Assembly: GCA_944376295.1 (NCBI GenBank)
Contig: CALWCE010000003.1
Coordinates: forward strand, 135,528 to 199,527
Source of the DNA: an uncultured Clostridia bacterium
GTDB lineage: Bacteria; Bacillota; Clostridia; Christensenellales; Borkfalkiaceae
Direction of reading: 5' to 3'
DNA: 64,000 nt
The position numbers and the translations under genes are program-made. Positions 25,068 to 34,054 of the stretch are shown here, piece after piece. The notes beneath the pieces are model-generated. The model was not told the DNA's origin. It searched no databases and was given only the letters and a program-made list of their open reading frames with translations. Positions within the stretch are counted from its first letter, which is position 1. Every line of letters starts with the position of its first letter.

Positions 25068-27308
25068 ATGATCATCACACTCAACGACAATTGGACTTTC
25101 TTCAAAGACACGGCGGCGCCCGCCGCCAACAAAGCGCAGTCGCCCGCCCAAGTCTCGGCGCAGACAGGCGAAAAAGTCACCCTTCCCCACACCTGGAACG
25201 CCATCGACGGCCAGGACGGCGGCAGCGATTATTTCCGCGGCGAATGCACCTACACCCGCCCGCTTCCCGCCCTCACCCTCAAAGAGGACGAGGAAGCACA
25301 CCTCTGCTTTTACGGCGTCTCGCAGACGGCGGAAGTCTTCGTGAACGGTGAACTTGTCACCCGTCACGAGGGCGGCTATTCCCGCTTCTATGCCGACGTC
25401 ACCCGCTTCTTCCGCACGGGCGGCTTCATGGAGCTCACCGTCCGCGTCAGTAACGCCGTCTCCGACCGCGTCTACCCGCAGGCGGCGGATTTCACCTTCT
25501 TCGGCGGCATCTATCGGAGCGTCGGGCTCCTCATCGTCCGCAGATCTCACTTCGATCTCACGGCGATGGGCGGCGGCGTCAAAATCACCCCCAAAGAGCA
25601 GAACGGCGCGTGGAGCGTCGAACTCGTGCCCTATGTCGTGGGCGGCGAACACGCCGAGATCTCCTGGCGCATCCTCGATGGCGCGAAGGAGATCGCCGGG
25701 AAGGAGTCGCCCGCCGCGCAGACGGTCAACATCGCGATCCCCGATCCCATCCTCTGGCAGGGCGTCGACGATCCCCATCTCTATACCCTCGAAGCCGACC
25801 TTCTCTCTCCAGAAGGCAAAATTCTCGATACCTTTTCGGCGCGTTTTGGGCTGCGCACCTTTTCTATCGATCCCGAACGCGGCTTCTTCCTCAACGGCAA
25901 GAGCTATCCCTTGCGCGGCGTCTCCCGCCATCAGGACCGTGAAAACATGGGCTACGCCGTCACGCGCAGGGAGCACGAAGAGGATATCGCCCTCATCCGC
26001 GAGCTGGGCGCCAATTCCGTGCGCCTTGCCCACTATCAGCACGACGACTACTTCTATTCCCTCTGCGACGAGGCGGGTCTCATCGTCTGGGCGGAAGTTC
26101 CCTATATCACGATGGAGCTTCCCGACGGGCACGAGAACATCCTCTCGCAGTTCCGCGAGCTCATCACGCAGAATTATAACCACACCTGCATCGTCTGCTG
26201 GGGCCTCTCCAACGAGATCACGCTAAAAGGCGTCACCGACGGCATCATTCAAACGCACGCCGCCTTAAAGGCGATCAAAGAAGAGCTCGATCCTTATCGC
26301 CCTTCGACGATGGCGCACATCAGTATGCTCCCGCCCGATTCTCCCTTCGTCGAGACGGCGGATATCTGCGCATGGAACCTCTACTTCGGCTGGTACGAAG
26401 GGAACGTCTCTCAGTACAAGCCCTGGCTCGACGCATTCCACGCCTCGCATCCCCGCCTTCCCGTCGGCCTTTCGGAGTACGGCGCAGACGCCCTCGTCGC
26501 CTATCAGTCGCCTAAGCCCGCCGTCGGCGATTATTCGGAGAGCTATCAGGAATATTATCACGAGAAACTTTTGGAACAGATCGAGAAGATGCCCTATCTC
26601 TGGTGCACTTACGTCTGGAACATGTTCGACTTCGCCGCCGACGCGCGCGAGGAGGCGGGCGATCCGGGCAAGAACCACAAGGGGCTTGTAACTTACGACC
26701 GCAAGATAAAAAAGGACGCCTTCTACGTCTACAAGGCGCGCTGGAGCAGGCAGCCCTTTGTCCACCTTGCCGGCAGCCGCTACGTTTATCGCCACGAAGC
26801 GACGACGAGCATCCGCGTCTACACCAACCTTCCCAAAGTTTCCCTCTATGTCGACCAAAAATTGTTTGCAGAGCAGGAGGGGAGATATCTCTTCTCCTTC
26901 GAAGTGCCCATTTCGGGCAGGCATCTGATCGAAGCGCGCGCGGAAGGCTGCTCCGATACGATCGCGATCGAGCACGTCGAAAAACCGTATGAAGGTTACC
27001 GCTGCAAGGTGAAGCAAGGGGCGGTCAATTGGCTGGACGGCTGCTCGGAAGAGGGCTTCGTCGTCACCGACCGCGTCGGCGATATCCTCGCCGTCCCCGA
27101 AGGCAGAGCGTTTATCGAACAGCTGCTTTCCTATGTCATCGAAAAACGGCGTGCAAAGGGTGCGCCCGTCCGCGAGCTGAGCGAGGAGCTCATCGAAGGC
27201 ATGACGGATCACTCCGTCGAGCGGATCTTCAACATGGCGGGCGATCTTCTCTCCGAACGCGAGCAGATCCACATCGTCCGCGCCCTCAATCGTGTGAAAA
27301 AGCCTTAA
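25068..27308 (+). CDS. GH2 beta-galactosidase/beta-glucuronidase-like enzyme
   Basis: A 746-residue GH2 enzyme: N-terminal sugar-binding jelly roll (LPHTWNAIDGQDGGSDYFRG), Ig-like domain, (beta/alpha)8 barrel, then a C-terminal sandwich. The acid/base is Glu383 in WGLSNEIT and the nucleophile Glu470 in GLSEYGAD. The start is placed at 25068 (MIITLNDNW), which matches where GH2 proteins usually begin and has an AAGGTG site; earlier in-frame starts at 25014 and 25029 are possible. No signal peptide. It likely hydrolyses terminal beta-galactosides or beta-uronides. It follows a REP-like repeat and shows no clear promoter of its own. Confidence 0.93.
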   Translation: MIITLNDNWTFFKDTAAPAANKAQSPAQVSAQTGEKVTLPHTWNAIDGQDGGSDYFRGECTYTRPLPALTLKEDEEAHLCFYGVSQTAEVFVNGELVTRHEGGYSRFYADVTRFFRTGGFMELTVRVSNAVSDRVYPQAADFTFFGGIYRSVGLLIVRRSHFDLTAMGGGVKITPKEQNGAWSVELVPYVVGGEHAEISWRILDGAKEIAGKESPAAQTVNIAIPDPILWQGVDDPHLYTLEADLLSPEGKILDTFSARFGLRTFSIDPERGFFLNGKSYPLRGVSRHQDRENMGYAVTRREHEEDIALIRELGANSVRLAHYQHDDYFYSLCDEAGLIVWAEVPYITMELPDGHENILSQFRELITQNYNHTCIVCWGLSNEITLKGVTDGIIQTHAALKAIKEELDPYRPSTMAHISMLPPDSPFVETADICAWNLYFGWYEGNVSQYKPWLDAFHASHPRLPVGLSEYGADALVAYQSPKPAVGDYSESYQEYYHEKLLEQIEKMPYLWCTYVWNMFDFAADAREEAGDPGKNHKGLVTYDRKIKKDAFYVYKARWSRQPFVHLAGSRYVYRHEATTSIRVYTNLPKVSLYVDQKLFAEQEGRYLFSFEVPISGRHLIEARAEGCSDTIAIEHVEKPYEGYRCKVKQGAVNWLDGCSEEGFVVTDRVGDILAVPEGRAFIEQLLSYVIEKRRAKGAPVRELSEELIEGMTDHSVERIFNMAGDLLSEREQIHIVRALNRVKKP

Positions 27309-27438
27309 AATGTGTCAAAAATCGGGGCAAAATACCCCCAAATCGTGTGACAGTGTGGTGAAAGCCTACTCAAAATTTCGCCGAAGTTCATCTTATTTAA
27401 CGATATAATTTGAAAAGAGGAGATCTGATCCTTTCGCC

Positions 27439-29811
27439 ATGAAACGCATTTCTTTCAACAACGATTGGCACTTCACCCGCCTTGCAAGCGGAAAAACGGA
27501 GCGCGTCGATCTGCCGCACGACGCCACCATCTCGGAGCCGCGCGATCCCGCGATCCGCATCGGGTACCTTTGCGCCTTCTATCACGGCGGAAAGTACGAA
27601 TACCGCAAGAGCTTCACGCTGCCCCGTGAGTGGGCGGGAAAGGCCGTTTATCTTGAATTCGAGGGCATCTACTGCCGCAGCGAAGTTTTTGTCAACGGCA
27701 GCAGGATAAGCTCGCTCACCAACGGCTATATCGGCGTCTCGGAGCGCATCGATCATCTTCTTCATGCGGGCGAAAACGAGGTCAGAGTGACTGTCGATAC
27801 CCCCTATAACGACCATTCGCGCTGGTATCAGGGCAGCGGCATCTACCGCGACGTGTGGCTTTACGTCGGCGAAAAAGAGCACATCCTGCCGCACGCGCTG
27901 AAAGTCAGAACGCTCTCCCATGCGCCCGCCGTCATCGAAGCAAACTGCAGGGCGGAAGGGGGGCTGAGCTATACCGTCTTCGACGGCGCGACCCCCGTCG
28001 CTCACGGCAAAGGCAGCTCCGCCCGCATCGAGATCCCTCGGGCAAAGCTGTGGAGCGACGAAACGCCGCACCTCTATACGCTCAAAGTGGAGCTCTATTC
28101 GGGCGGGGTAAAGCGCGACGAGGCGGAAGTGAAGTTCGGCATCCGCTCATTATCCTGGAGCGCGCAGGAAGGCTTCCTCGTCAACGGCAAAAGAACGCTC
28201 CTCCGCGGCGGCTGCATCCACTGCGACAACGGCGTTCTGGGCTGTGTCACGACGCGGCAGACGGAGCTCCGCCGTGCTCAAAAAATCAAGTCTTGCGGCT
28301 TCAATGCCGTCCGCTCGGCGCATCATCCCATGTCGCCCGCGCTCCTGGAAGCGTGCGACGAAGCGGGTCTTTTCGTCATGGATGAAGCCTTCGATATGTG
28401 GTACCGCATGAAGACGCGAAACGACTTTTCTTCGGCGTTTTACGAGGAATTTCCGCTTGTTTTGCGCGAAATGGCGGCAAAAGACTACAATCATCCCTGC
28501 GTCGTCCTATATTCCGTCGGCAACGAGATCCCCGAGATCGGCTCTAAAAAAGCCATCCGTTTCGGCAAGCAAATGATCGGCATCCTCAAAGAGGAAGACG
28601 GCACCCGCCCTGTGCTCATGTGCCCGAGCATGCGCCTTGCAAAAGATTTTCTTTTCAATATGCCCTATCACGAAGTTGACGAAGACGAATGGCTGAAAGA
28701 CCCTGTTCATCAGAAGGAAGATTTTCAGCATTATGTCGCGGTGTGGACGCGGGGATTAAAGAATGTTCTGAGCGTCTTCACCTACGACGAAGAGCGGAAG
28801 GAGCAGGACGAGCGCGCCACGAAAGAGCTCTACGACCTTTTCGATCTGGCGGGCTACAATTATTACGGCGAGTACTACGAAGATCTTCATAAGCTCCATC
28901 CCGAGCGCGTCATCGTCGGCACCGAGACGGAGGGGAACAAGCTTTCCTATCACTTTGAAAAGATGAAGAAGTACCCCTATGTCATCGGGGATTTCGTCTG
29001 GACGCTTCAGGATCATCTGGGCGAGTGCAACTGCGCCGATCTTCGCTACGGCGACGAGCCTGTGGAAAAAGACTTCCCGTGGGTGACCAACTGGTGCGGC
29101 AAGCTCGATCTCATCGGCGACGAAAACATCACCGCTCACCGCTACCGCATGGTGTGGGGGCTTGAAAAGGGCATCCGCCTTGCCGCGCAGCCGCCCGTCC
29201 ACGGGGGCGCCGAGGCGAAATTTTCGGGCGACCGCGAGACGGACGCCGTCATGAATTGGACGTTCGAGGGCTGCGAAGGGAACAGGACGTACATCGACGC
29301 CGTCACCGACGCACCCTTTGCCGAAGTTCTCATAAACGGCAGGAGCCTCGGCGTACAGAGGACGGAGGACTTCAGAACGCGCTTCTTCTGCACCTATGAG
29401 CCCGGGGAAGTCGTCGGCCGCGGTTTGGACGAAAATGGCAATATCGTCTATGAAACGAGCCTGAAAACGGCAGGAAAGGGGACAAAACTCACGCTTTCGC
29501 CGGACAGGAAGACGCTGCGTGCGGACGGGCAGGAGATGTGCTTTGTCTATGTTTCCATAACCGACGAAGCGGGAGCCCTGAAAGCCCTTCCCGAGCGGCT
29601 TTTGAAGGCAAAAGCGGAGGGCGCTGCGTCGCTCGCGGGCTTCGGAAGCGCTGCCTATAAGTCGGAACACGGCTTTTTGGAAGGAATTTACGAAACGTTC
29701 GGCGGAAGGGCTTTGGCGGTCCTCCGCGCAGGGACAAAGCCCGGCAAAGCCGTCCTCACCGTGGAGGGCGAAGGGCTTTGCGAAACACTTGAGATCGAGG
29801 TGAAAGCATGA
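27439..29811 (+). CDS. GH2 glycosidase, second paralogue
   Basis: A 790-residue GH2 enzyme of the branch with extra C-terminal sandwich domains. It starts ISFNNDWHF, has QGSGIYRDVWL in the jelly roll, acid/base Glu363 in YSVGNEIPE, and nucleophile Glu496 in VGTETEGN. The C-terminal part (about 600-790) resembles the DUF4982 plus additional Ig-like domains found in beta-galactosidases and beta-glucuronidases. No signal peptide. A TATAAT -10 box lies at 27404 without a good -35, suggesting activator dependence. The last four bases overlap the start of the KDPG aldolase gene (ATGA), so the released sugar is probably a uronic acid that feeds the KDG pathway. Confidence 0.93.
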   Translation: MKRISFNNDWHFTRLASGKTERVDLPHDATISEPRDPAIRIGYLCAFYHGGKYEYRKSFTLPREWAGKAVYLEFEGIYCRSEVFVNGSRISSLTNGYIGVSERIDHLLHAGENEVRVTVDTPYNDHSRWYQGSGIYRDVWLYVGEKEHILPHALKVRTLSHAPAVIEANCRAEGGLSYTVFDGATPVAHGKGSSARIEIPRAKLWSDETPHLYTLKVELYSGGVKRDEAEVKFGIRSLSWSAQEGFLVNGKRTLLRGGCIHCDNGVLGCVTTRQTELRRAQKIKSCGFNAVRSAHHPMSPALLEACDEAGLFVMDEAFDMWYRMKTRNDFSSAFYEEFPLVLREMAAKDYNHPCVVLYSVGNEIPEIGSKKAIRFGKQMIGILKEEDGTRPVLMCPSMRLAKDFLFNMPYHEVDEDEWLKDPVHQKEDFQHYVAVWTRGLKNVLSVFTYDEERKEQDERATKELYDLFDLAGYNYYGEYYEDLHKLHPERVIVGTETEGNKLSYHFEKMKKYPYVIGDFVWTLQDHLGECNCADLRYGDEPVEKDFPWVTNWCGKLDLIGDENITAHRYRMVWGLEKGIRLAAQPPVHGGAEAKFSGDRETDAVMNWTFEGCEGNRTYIDAVTDAPFAEVLINGRSLGVQRTEDFRTRFFCTYEPGEVVGRGLDENGNIVYETSLKTAGKGTKLTLSPDRKTLRADGQEMCFVYVSITDEAGALKALPERLLKAKAEGAASLAGFGSAAYKSEHGFLEGIYETFGGRALAVLRAGTKPGKAVLTVEGEGLCETLEIEVKA

Positions 29812-30425
29812 ATATCGAAACATTATTTAACGGCAGGAAGATCATCCCCGTCGTTACAATAGAACGAATGGAAGATTGTGAACGCATCTTCGGCGGCCTT
29901 TCGGACGGCGGCCTCCTCGCCGCCGAGGTTTGCTTTCGGACGGAGTGCGCCGAAGAGGCGATCCGCTATGCGAGAAAGACCTATCCTAAGATGCTCGTGG
30001 GGGCGGGGACGGTCATCGACGGCGGGCAGTGCCGCAGGGCGCTCGGGGCAGGGGCGCAGTTCATCGTCTCTCCCGGGCTTTCCGAGGACGTGGCGCTGCT
30101 TTCGGCGCAGGCGGATGTGCCTTATCTTCCGGGCACCGTGACGCCCACGGGCATCATGCGGGCATTGGCGCTCGGCATCGACCGCATCAAATTTTTCCCC
30201 GCCTGCAACTTCGGCGGCCTTGCGGGCATCAAGTCGCTCTCGGCGGCGTTCCCGCAGGTCCGCTTTATGCCGACGGGCGGTGTTGATCAAGAAAATTTAA
30301 CAGATTATCTTGCATACCCCAAGATCTTCGCCTGCGGCGGCACCTGGATGACCCGCGGCTCAAGAGAGGAAATTTCGCAAAAATCCCGCGAAGCCTTAGC
30401 GCTCGCGGCTTCAATAAAAAAATAA
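29808..30425 (+). CDS. eda: KDPG aldolase (2-keto-3-deoxy-6-phosphogluconate aldolase)
   Basis: A 205-residue class I aldolase of the KDPG/KHG family. The Schiff-base Lys128 lies in DRIKFFPAC, the acid/base Glu in LAAEVCFRTE, and the phosphate-binding GGV in MPTGGVDQEN. It splits KDPG into pyruvate and glyceraldehyde 3-phosphate, finishing the pathway from KDG kinase. Translation is coupled to the upstream GH2 gene by a four-base overlap, which ties this GH2 enzyme to uronate release. An SGNH hydrolase gene follows 21 bases later. Confidence 0.95.
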   Translation: MNIETLFNGRKIIPVVTIERMEDCERIFGGLSDGGLLAAEVCFRTECAEEAIRYARKTYPKMLVGAGTVIDGGQCRRALGAGAQFIVSPGLSEDVALLSAQADVPYLPGTVTPTGIMRALALGIDRIKFFPACNFGGLAGIKSLSAAFPQVRFMPTGGVDQENLTDYLAYPKIFACGGTWMTRGSREEISQKSREALALAASIKK

Positions 30426-30446
30426 ATTTCAGGCAGGAAAAAGGAC

Positions 30447-31070
30447 ATGATCGCTAACAACGATACCATCATATTTGCGGGAGACTCCACGACGGACGCG
30501 GACAAGAAAACGACGTTTCTGGAGCTCGGGAACGGATATGTCAGGCTCATTTTTCATTTTCTTCGCGCATTCCGTCCCGAAAACAAGTATCATCTCGTCA
30601 ATGCGGGGGTGAGCGGCAACACATCGCGCGATCTCCTTTCCCGCTGGGAGCAGGACGTTCTCGCGAAGAAGCCCGACGTCGTCTTCTGCATGATCGGCAT
30701 CAACGACGTGTGGCGGCATTTCGATACTTTTGAAAAAGAGGAGTACTACGTCTCTTTGGAAGAATATGAGCGCAACCTTGAGACAATGGCGGATAGTTCA
30801 AAAGAGGTGCGGGAGTTCGTGTTCGTTTCGCCCTTCTTCATGGAGGGGAACAGGACGGATGCGATGCGGCAGATGACGGAGCGATACGCCGCCGTGATGA
30901 AGAAGGTCGCCGATCGCCGCGGGCTCAGATTTGTGGACATGCAGGCGGCGTTCGATAAATTCTTACAGCACCGCTCCGGCATTTCAATTTCTTGGGATCG
31001 CGTTCACCCCGGCGACACGGGTTCTATGATCATCGCCCGCAGGCTGCTGGAAGAGATGAATATTGGATAA
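30447..31070 (+). CDS. SGNH/GDSL-family hydrolase (probable carbohydrate esterase)
   Basis: A 207-residue esterase with all four SGNH blocks: Ser14 in FAGDSTT, Gly in VNAGVSGNTS, Asn in GINDVW, and the Asp/His pair in DRVHPGD. No signal peptide, so it acts inside the cell. It resembles the acetyl-xylan and rhamnogalacturonan acetylesterase group. Being last in the GH2-eda cluster, it probably deacetylates imported pectic oligosaccharides. A GCAGGAAAAAGG stretch before the ATG serves as ribosome site. Confidence 0.88.
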   Translation: MIANNDTIIFAGDSTTDADKKTTFLELGNGYVRLIFHFLRAFRPENKYHLVNAGVSGNTSRDLLSRWEQDVLAKKPDVVFCMIGINDVWRHFDTFEKEEYYVSLEEYERNLETMADSSKEVREFVFVSPFFMEGNRTDAMRQMTERYAAVMKKVADRRGLRFVDMQAAFDKFLQHRSGISISWDRVHPGDTGSMIIARRLLEEMNIG

Positions 31071-31083
31071 AAAACATTGAAAA

Positions 31084-31108
31084 CCCCGCATCCCCCGCAG
31101 GGGCTTTT
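31084..31108 (+). terminator. Weak possible terminator
   Basis: CCCC and GGGG arms with a short loop, followed by CTTTTG. Short stem and weak U-run, so the call is tentative. Confidence 0.4.
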
Positions 31109-31145
31109 GTAAAAAAGTGAAAAAATTGCATAAAGTGCAAAAAAC

Positions 31146-31168
31146 GGAGCCTCGGCGATGCGGGGCTC
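31146..31168 (+). repeat. Hairpin repeat, copy 1
   Basis: An 8-bp stem (GAGCCTCG / CGGGGCTC, one G-U pair). The 23-base sequence is repeated exactly at 34004-34026. The remaining 31169-31278 gap is AT-rich with no gene seen. Confidence 0.7.
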
Positions 31169-31278
31169 TGTTATGCTTTATGCGTATAGAAGACTATGTA
31201 AAATAGGCATTTGCTATTATAAGTAAGTCATGTTACAATATAGATAACAATCGGGACACACGAAGAGCAAACTGCATT

Positions 31279-32172
31279 TTATCTCTCTTTGCAGGAGGAG
31301 AACTTCTCCTGCAAGTATCGCAAAAAGATGGTTGCTGCCTGCGAAAAGATCTGATACTTTTTCCAGACAACGTCAAGATGTGCCGTGAGCGGCGGATCGA
31401 GCGGACGAAAACACAGTTCGCTCTCGCCCGAAGTGTTAACGAGCTTGTCGAGTGTCAGCACACAGCCGTAACCCGATCTTGCCGCAAGCGCCGCGTTGTA
31501 GATAAGGTTGTAGGTGCCGATGAAGTCGATTTGGTCGGCAACATCCTTATACCATTCGGTCAGAGCGCTTTTGGGGAGTGTGTGGCGGGATTGAAAGACG
31601 GATACCCCGACAAGATCCTGCGGAGAGATCGTTTCCTTATGCGCAAGCGGATGGTTCCTGTTCATCAGCAGTCCCCATCGCTCCAGCGCAGGAAGGCGGA
31701 TGCTTTCGTACTTTGTAAGATCGGCGGGTTGGATGACAAGCCCAAAGTCGATGAGCCCCTTGTCGAGCCGCTCGCATACATCGGAAATATCTCCGCTGTA
31801 AATGTGTAGTTTGATGTTGGGATATTGCGTCCGCATTTCGTTTGCGATATCCAAAAGGAGCTGCATGGCGTGACTTTCTCCTCCGCCCAGATACACGTTG
31901 CCGCTTACCGACTGCTGCGGGTGGATGAGTTCGCTCTCCGTCTTTTCGTAGAGCGCCAGGATCTCCTCCGCGCGCTTTTTCAAAAGCAGCCCCGCTTCGG
32001 TCAGCCGCATCTTCTTTGCGCCACGCATAAACAGCGGTTGTCCGACCTCTTTTTCCATGCTCTGGATCTGCCGCGTGAGGCTGGGCTGGGTGATGTACAA
32101 AAAGTCCGCCGCACGGGAAATACTTTCTTCTCGCGCAACGGCGAGAAAATATTTCATCTGCAAAAGTTCCAT
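31279..32172 (-). CDS. LysR-family transcriptional regulator
   Basis: A 297-residue LysR-type regulator with the standard N-terminal winged HTH (FLAVAREESISRAADFLY, ITQPSLTRQIQSMEKEVGQP) and a periplasmic-binding-protein-like effector domain (from about residue 90). It is divergent from the lipoprotein gene at 32285, the usual arrangement for a LysR regulator and its target. A minus-strand promoter lies at 32192-32221 with an inverted repeat in its spacer, so it may repress itself. The effector is unknown. Confidence 0.95.
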   Translation of the reverse strand: MELLQMKYFLAVAREESISRAADFLYITQPSLTRQIQSMEKEVGQPLFMRGAKKMRLTEAGLLLKKRAEEILALYEKTESELIHPQQSVSGNVYLGGGESHAMQLLLDIANEMRTQYPNIKLHIYSGDISDVCERLDKGLIDFGLVIQPADLTKYESIRLPALERWGLLMNRNHPLAHKETISPQDLVGVSVFQSRHTLPKSALTEWYKDVADQIDFIGTYNLIYNAALAARSGYGCVLTLDKLVNTSGESELCFRPLDPPLTAHLDVVWKKYQIFSQAATIFLRYLQEKFSSCKER

Positions 32173-32191
32173 TTTCTTGCCTCCAGTATCA

Positions 32192-32221
32192 AGTATACCA
32201 GATCCGATCTATAGAAGTCAA
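32192..32221 (-). promoter_or_regulatory. Promoter of the LysR gene with embedded inverted repeat
   Basis: Minus strand: -35 TTGACT (32216-32221), 18-bp spacer, -10 TATACT (32192-32197). The palindrome AGATCCGATCT (32200-32210) sits between the boxes and could be the autoregulatory site. On the plus strand a TATAAT at 32237-32242 without a good -35 is a candidate activator-dependent promoter for the lipoprotein gene. Confidence 0.7.
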
Positions 32222-32284
32222 GCATGGAACCGCCGATATAATTCGGCTGAAGCATATATCGAAAAGCGAACACAGGAGGCAAAC

Positions 32285-32851
32285 ATGAAGTCTATCATTT
32301 TCAAGAGTGTCTTTGCGGTGTTTCTTGTCGTCTGCCTTGCGCTGTTTGCTTCGGCTTGCGGGCCAAACGGCATTTTCTCTGAGGGTGGTCAAGGAACGCA
32401 GACCCCGCCCGTTCAGCCGGAAGAGCCGAATATCCCGAATACTCCCGACCTGCCCGAAGAGCAACCGGGAGACGACGAACATGAGAAGGAGACGGAGATG
32501 TATCTTCACATCAACGGGAATGCGCTTACAATATCGCTTGCCGATACAGATGCCGCGCGCGCCCTTGCCTCGCTTTTGCAAGAGAGCGATATCGTTTATA
32601 CCGCGCGCGACTACGGCGGATTCGAAAAGGTCGGCAGCCTCGGGCATACACTGCCCGCAGAGGATAGCCGGATCGCTGCCGAACCCGGCGACGTCATGCT
32701 CTATCAGGGCGGTCAGATCGTCATCTTTTATGGTAGTAATACATGGTCCTATACGCGGCTGGGGCGCATCGAAGGATATTCTTCTGCGGAGCTTGCTGCG
32801 CTGTTGGGAACGGGTGATATGCAGGTTCGGCTGAGCTTGCAAGAGGATTGA
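32285..32851 (+). CDS. Lipoprotein with cyclophilin-like domain
   Basis: A 188-residue secreted lipoprotein: signal peptide with lipobox ASAC, a Pro/Glu-rich linker (about residues 35-75), then a 115-residue cyclophilin-like domain (MYLHINGNALTISLADTDAA to MQVRLSLQED). Such domains resemble cyclophilin in fold but are not known to be prolyl isomerases. The ATG at 32285 follows an AGGAGG site; an in-frame start further upstream (32057) would run through the divergent LysR gene and can be discarded. The hydrolase gene begins 22 bases after the stop, so they form a LysR-controlled pair. Confidence 0.82.
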   Translation: MKSIIFKSVFAVFLVVCLALFASACGPNGIFSEGGQGTQTPPVQPEEPNIPNTPDLPEEQPGDDEHEKETEMYLHINGNALTISLADTDAARALASLLQESDIVYTARDYGGFEKVGSLGHTLPAEDSRIAAEPGDVMLYQGGQIVIFYGSNTWSYTRLGRIEGYSSAELAALLGTGDMQVRLSLQED

Positions 32852-32873
32852 CAAAATTCAAGGAGGCAAAGAT

Positions 32874-33818
32874 ATGTCATACGGTTACATTGCAAAGCTG
32901 AGCGAAAAGGTCGGGCGGCAGCACGTGCGCTTTTATAACCGCTTCGGGATCGCATTGGCGGGCGATCTGTACACGGCAAAGGACTTAGATCAAAGGAAGA
33001 AGTATCCTGCTGTCATCATCGGCGCACCCTACGGCGGCGAAAAGGAACAGGGTCCCTGCGTGTACGCCAACGAGCTTGCTCGGCGCGGGTTTGTCGTGCT
33101 TACGTTCGATCAGCCGTTCATGGGCGGATCGGGCGGCGAACCGCGCCATACCTCTTCGCCCGAAATGTTCACGGAAAGCTTCAGCGCCTGCGTCGACTTT
33201 TTGGGGGTCAAAGTTCCCTTTGTCGACAGGGAAAAGATCGGCGCCATCGGTATCTGCGGTTCGGGCGGATTTGCGCTCGCCGCGGCACAGACGGATGTGC
33301 GCATCAAGGCGGTGGCGACCGCGTCTATGTATGTGATGACGGATGCGGTACGGCTGGGCCAATCGCCCGAAGAGATCGCCGCGGCAAAGAGAGCACTTGC
33401 GGAAAAGCGCTGGGAGGACTATGAAAAGGGTCAGCCCGAGTACCTCCCGAGTTTCCCCGAAGAGCCGTTGGAAAACGTTCCTCAGGGCGTACCCGAGCCC
33501 GATGCCGAATGGCTGCGCTTTTATGCGGTGAAGAGAGGGCATCATCCCGAGGCGAGGGGTGGCTTTACGACGACGAGCGTTCTTTCGATGCTGGGCAGCA
33601 AACTGCTTGCTTTCGTGGATGAGATCAGCCCTCGCCCCGTCCTCTTTTTGGTAGGCGACAGGGCGCACTCCAAATTTTTCAGTGAAAACGTCTATGCGGC
33701 TGCAAGGGAGCCCAAAGAGCTGTACGTCGTGAAGGATGCCGAGCACATCGACCTTTACGACCGCACCGACCGCATTCCCTTCGACAAGCTGGAACGCTTC
33801 TTTCAGGAAAATCTGTAA
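32874..33818 (+). CDS. Alpha/beta-hydrolase
   Basis: A 314-residue cytoplasmic alpha/beta-hydrolase. The nucleophile elbow is GICGSGG (Ser about residue 125), the acid probably the Asp in LVGDRAHS and the base the His in DAEHIDLYD. The overall pattern (KYPAVIIGAPYGG, LTFDQPFMGGSGG) matches the dienelactone-hydrolase-like group often found next to LysR regulators and cyclophilin-like proteins in Firmicutes. The substrate is unknown. An AAGGAGG site precedes the ATG, and a terminator follows at 33934. Confidence 0.88.
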   Translation: MSYGYIAKLSEKVGRQHVRFYNRFGIALAGDLYTAKDLDQRKKYPAVIIGAPYGGEKEQGPCVYANELARRGFVVLTFDQPFMGGSGGEPRHTSSPEMFTESFSACVDFLGVKVPFVDREKIGAIGICGSGGFALAAAQTDVRIKAVATASMYVMTDAVRLGQSPEEIAAAKRALAEKRWEDYEKGQPEYLPSFPEEPLENVPQGVPEPDAEWLRFYAVKRGHHPEARGGFTTTSVLSMLGSKLLAFVDEISPRPVLFLVGDRAHSKFFSENVYAAAREPKELYVVKDAEHIDLYDRTDRIPFDKLERFFQENL

Positions 33819-33933
33819 TTTTATGAAGGCGGACCGTTTTGGCTTGCGATGGTGCGTTCCTGCAAAGGAAAGGCCGAACGGGTGCAAGAGTGTAGCTTCC
33901 GAAGTAAATTTTCAAAATCAATTCTGCCGTAAG

Positions 33934-33963
33934 AGCCATCGGATGAAACTTCCGATGGCTTTT
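33934..33963 (+). terminator. Intrinsic terminator of the LysR-linked operon
   Basis: Perfect 10-bp stem AGCCATCGGA / TCCGATGGCT (33934-33943 and 33951-33960) followed by TTTT. The rest of the 236-base gap to 34055 holds only the hairpin repeat at 34004. Confidence 0.8.
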
Positions 33964-34003
33964 GCGTCTGCTTGGCTATTCGGTGGGGGGAGAGGTAAAA
34001 AAT

Positions 34004-34026
34004 GGAGCCTCGGCGATGCGGGGCTC
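34004..34026 (+). repeat. Hairpin repeat, copy 2
   Basis: Exact copy of the 23-base hairpin at 31146-31168. Here it can pair one base further (GGAGCC...GGCTCC). The two copies bracket the LysR-lipoprotein-hydrolase cluster. Confidence 0.7.
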
Positions 34027-34054
34027 CTTGATAGGGGGGAGAATGAAGAATAGG

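Noticed and set aside
32057-32284. N-terminal extension of the cyclophilin-like lipoprotein
   Set aside because: It would overlap the LysR gene and hide the signal peptide; ATG 32285 has AGGAGG.
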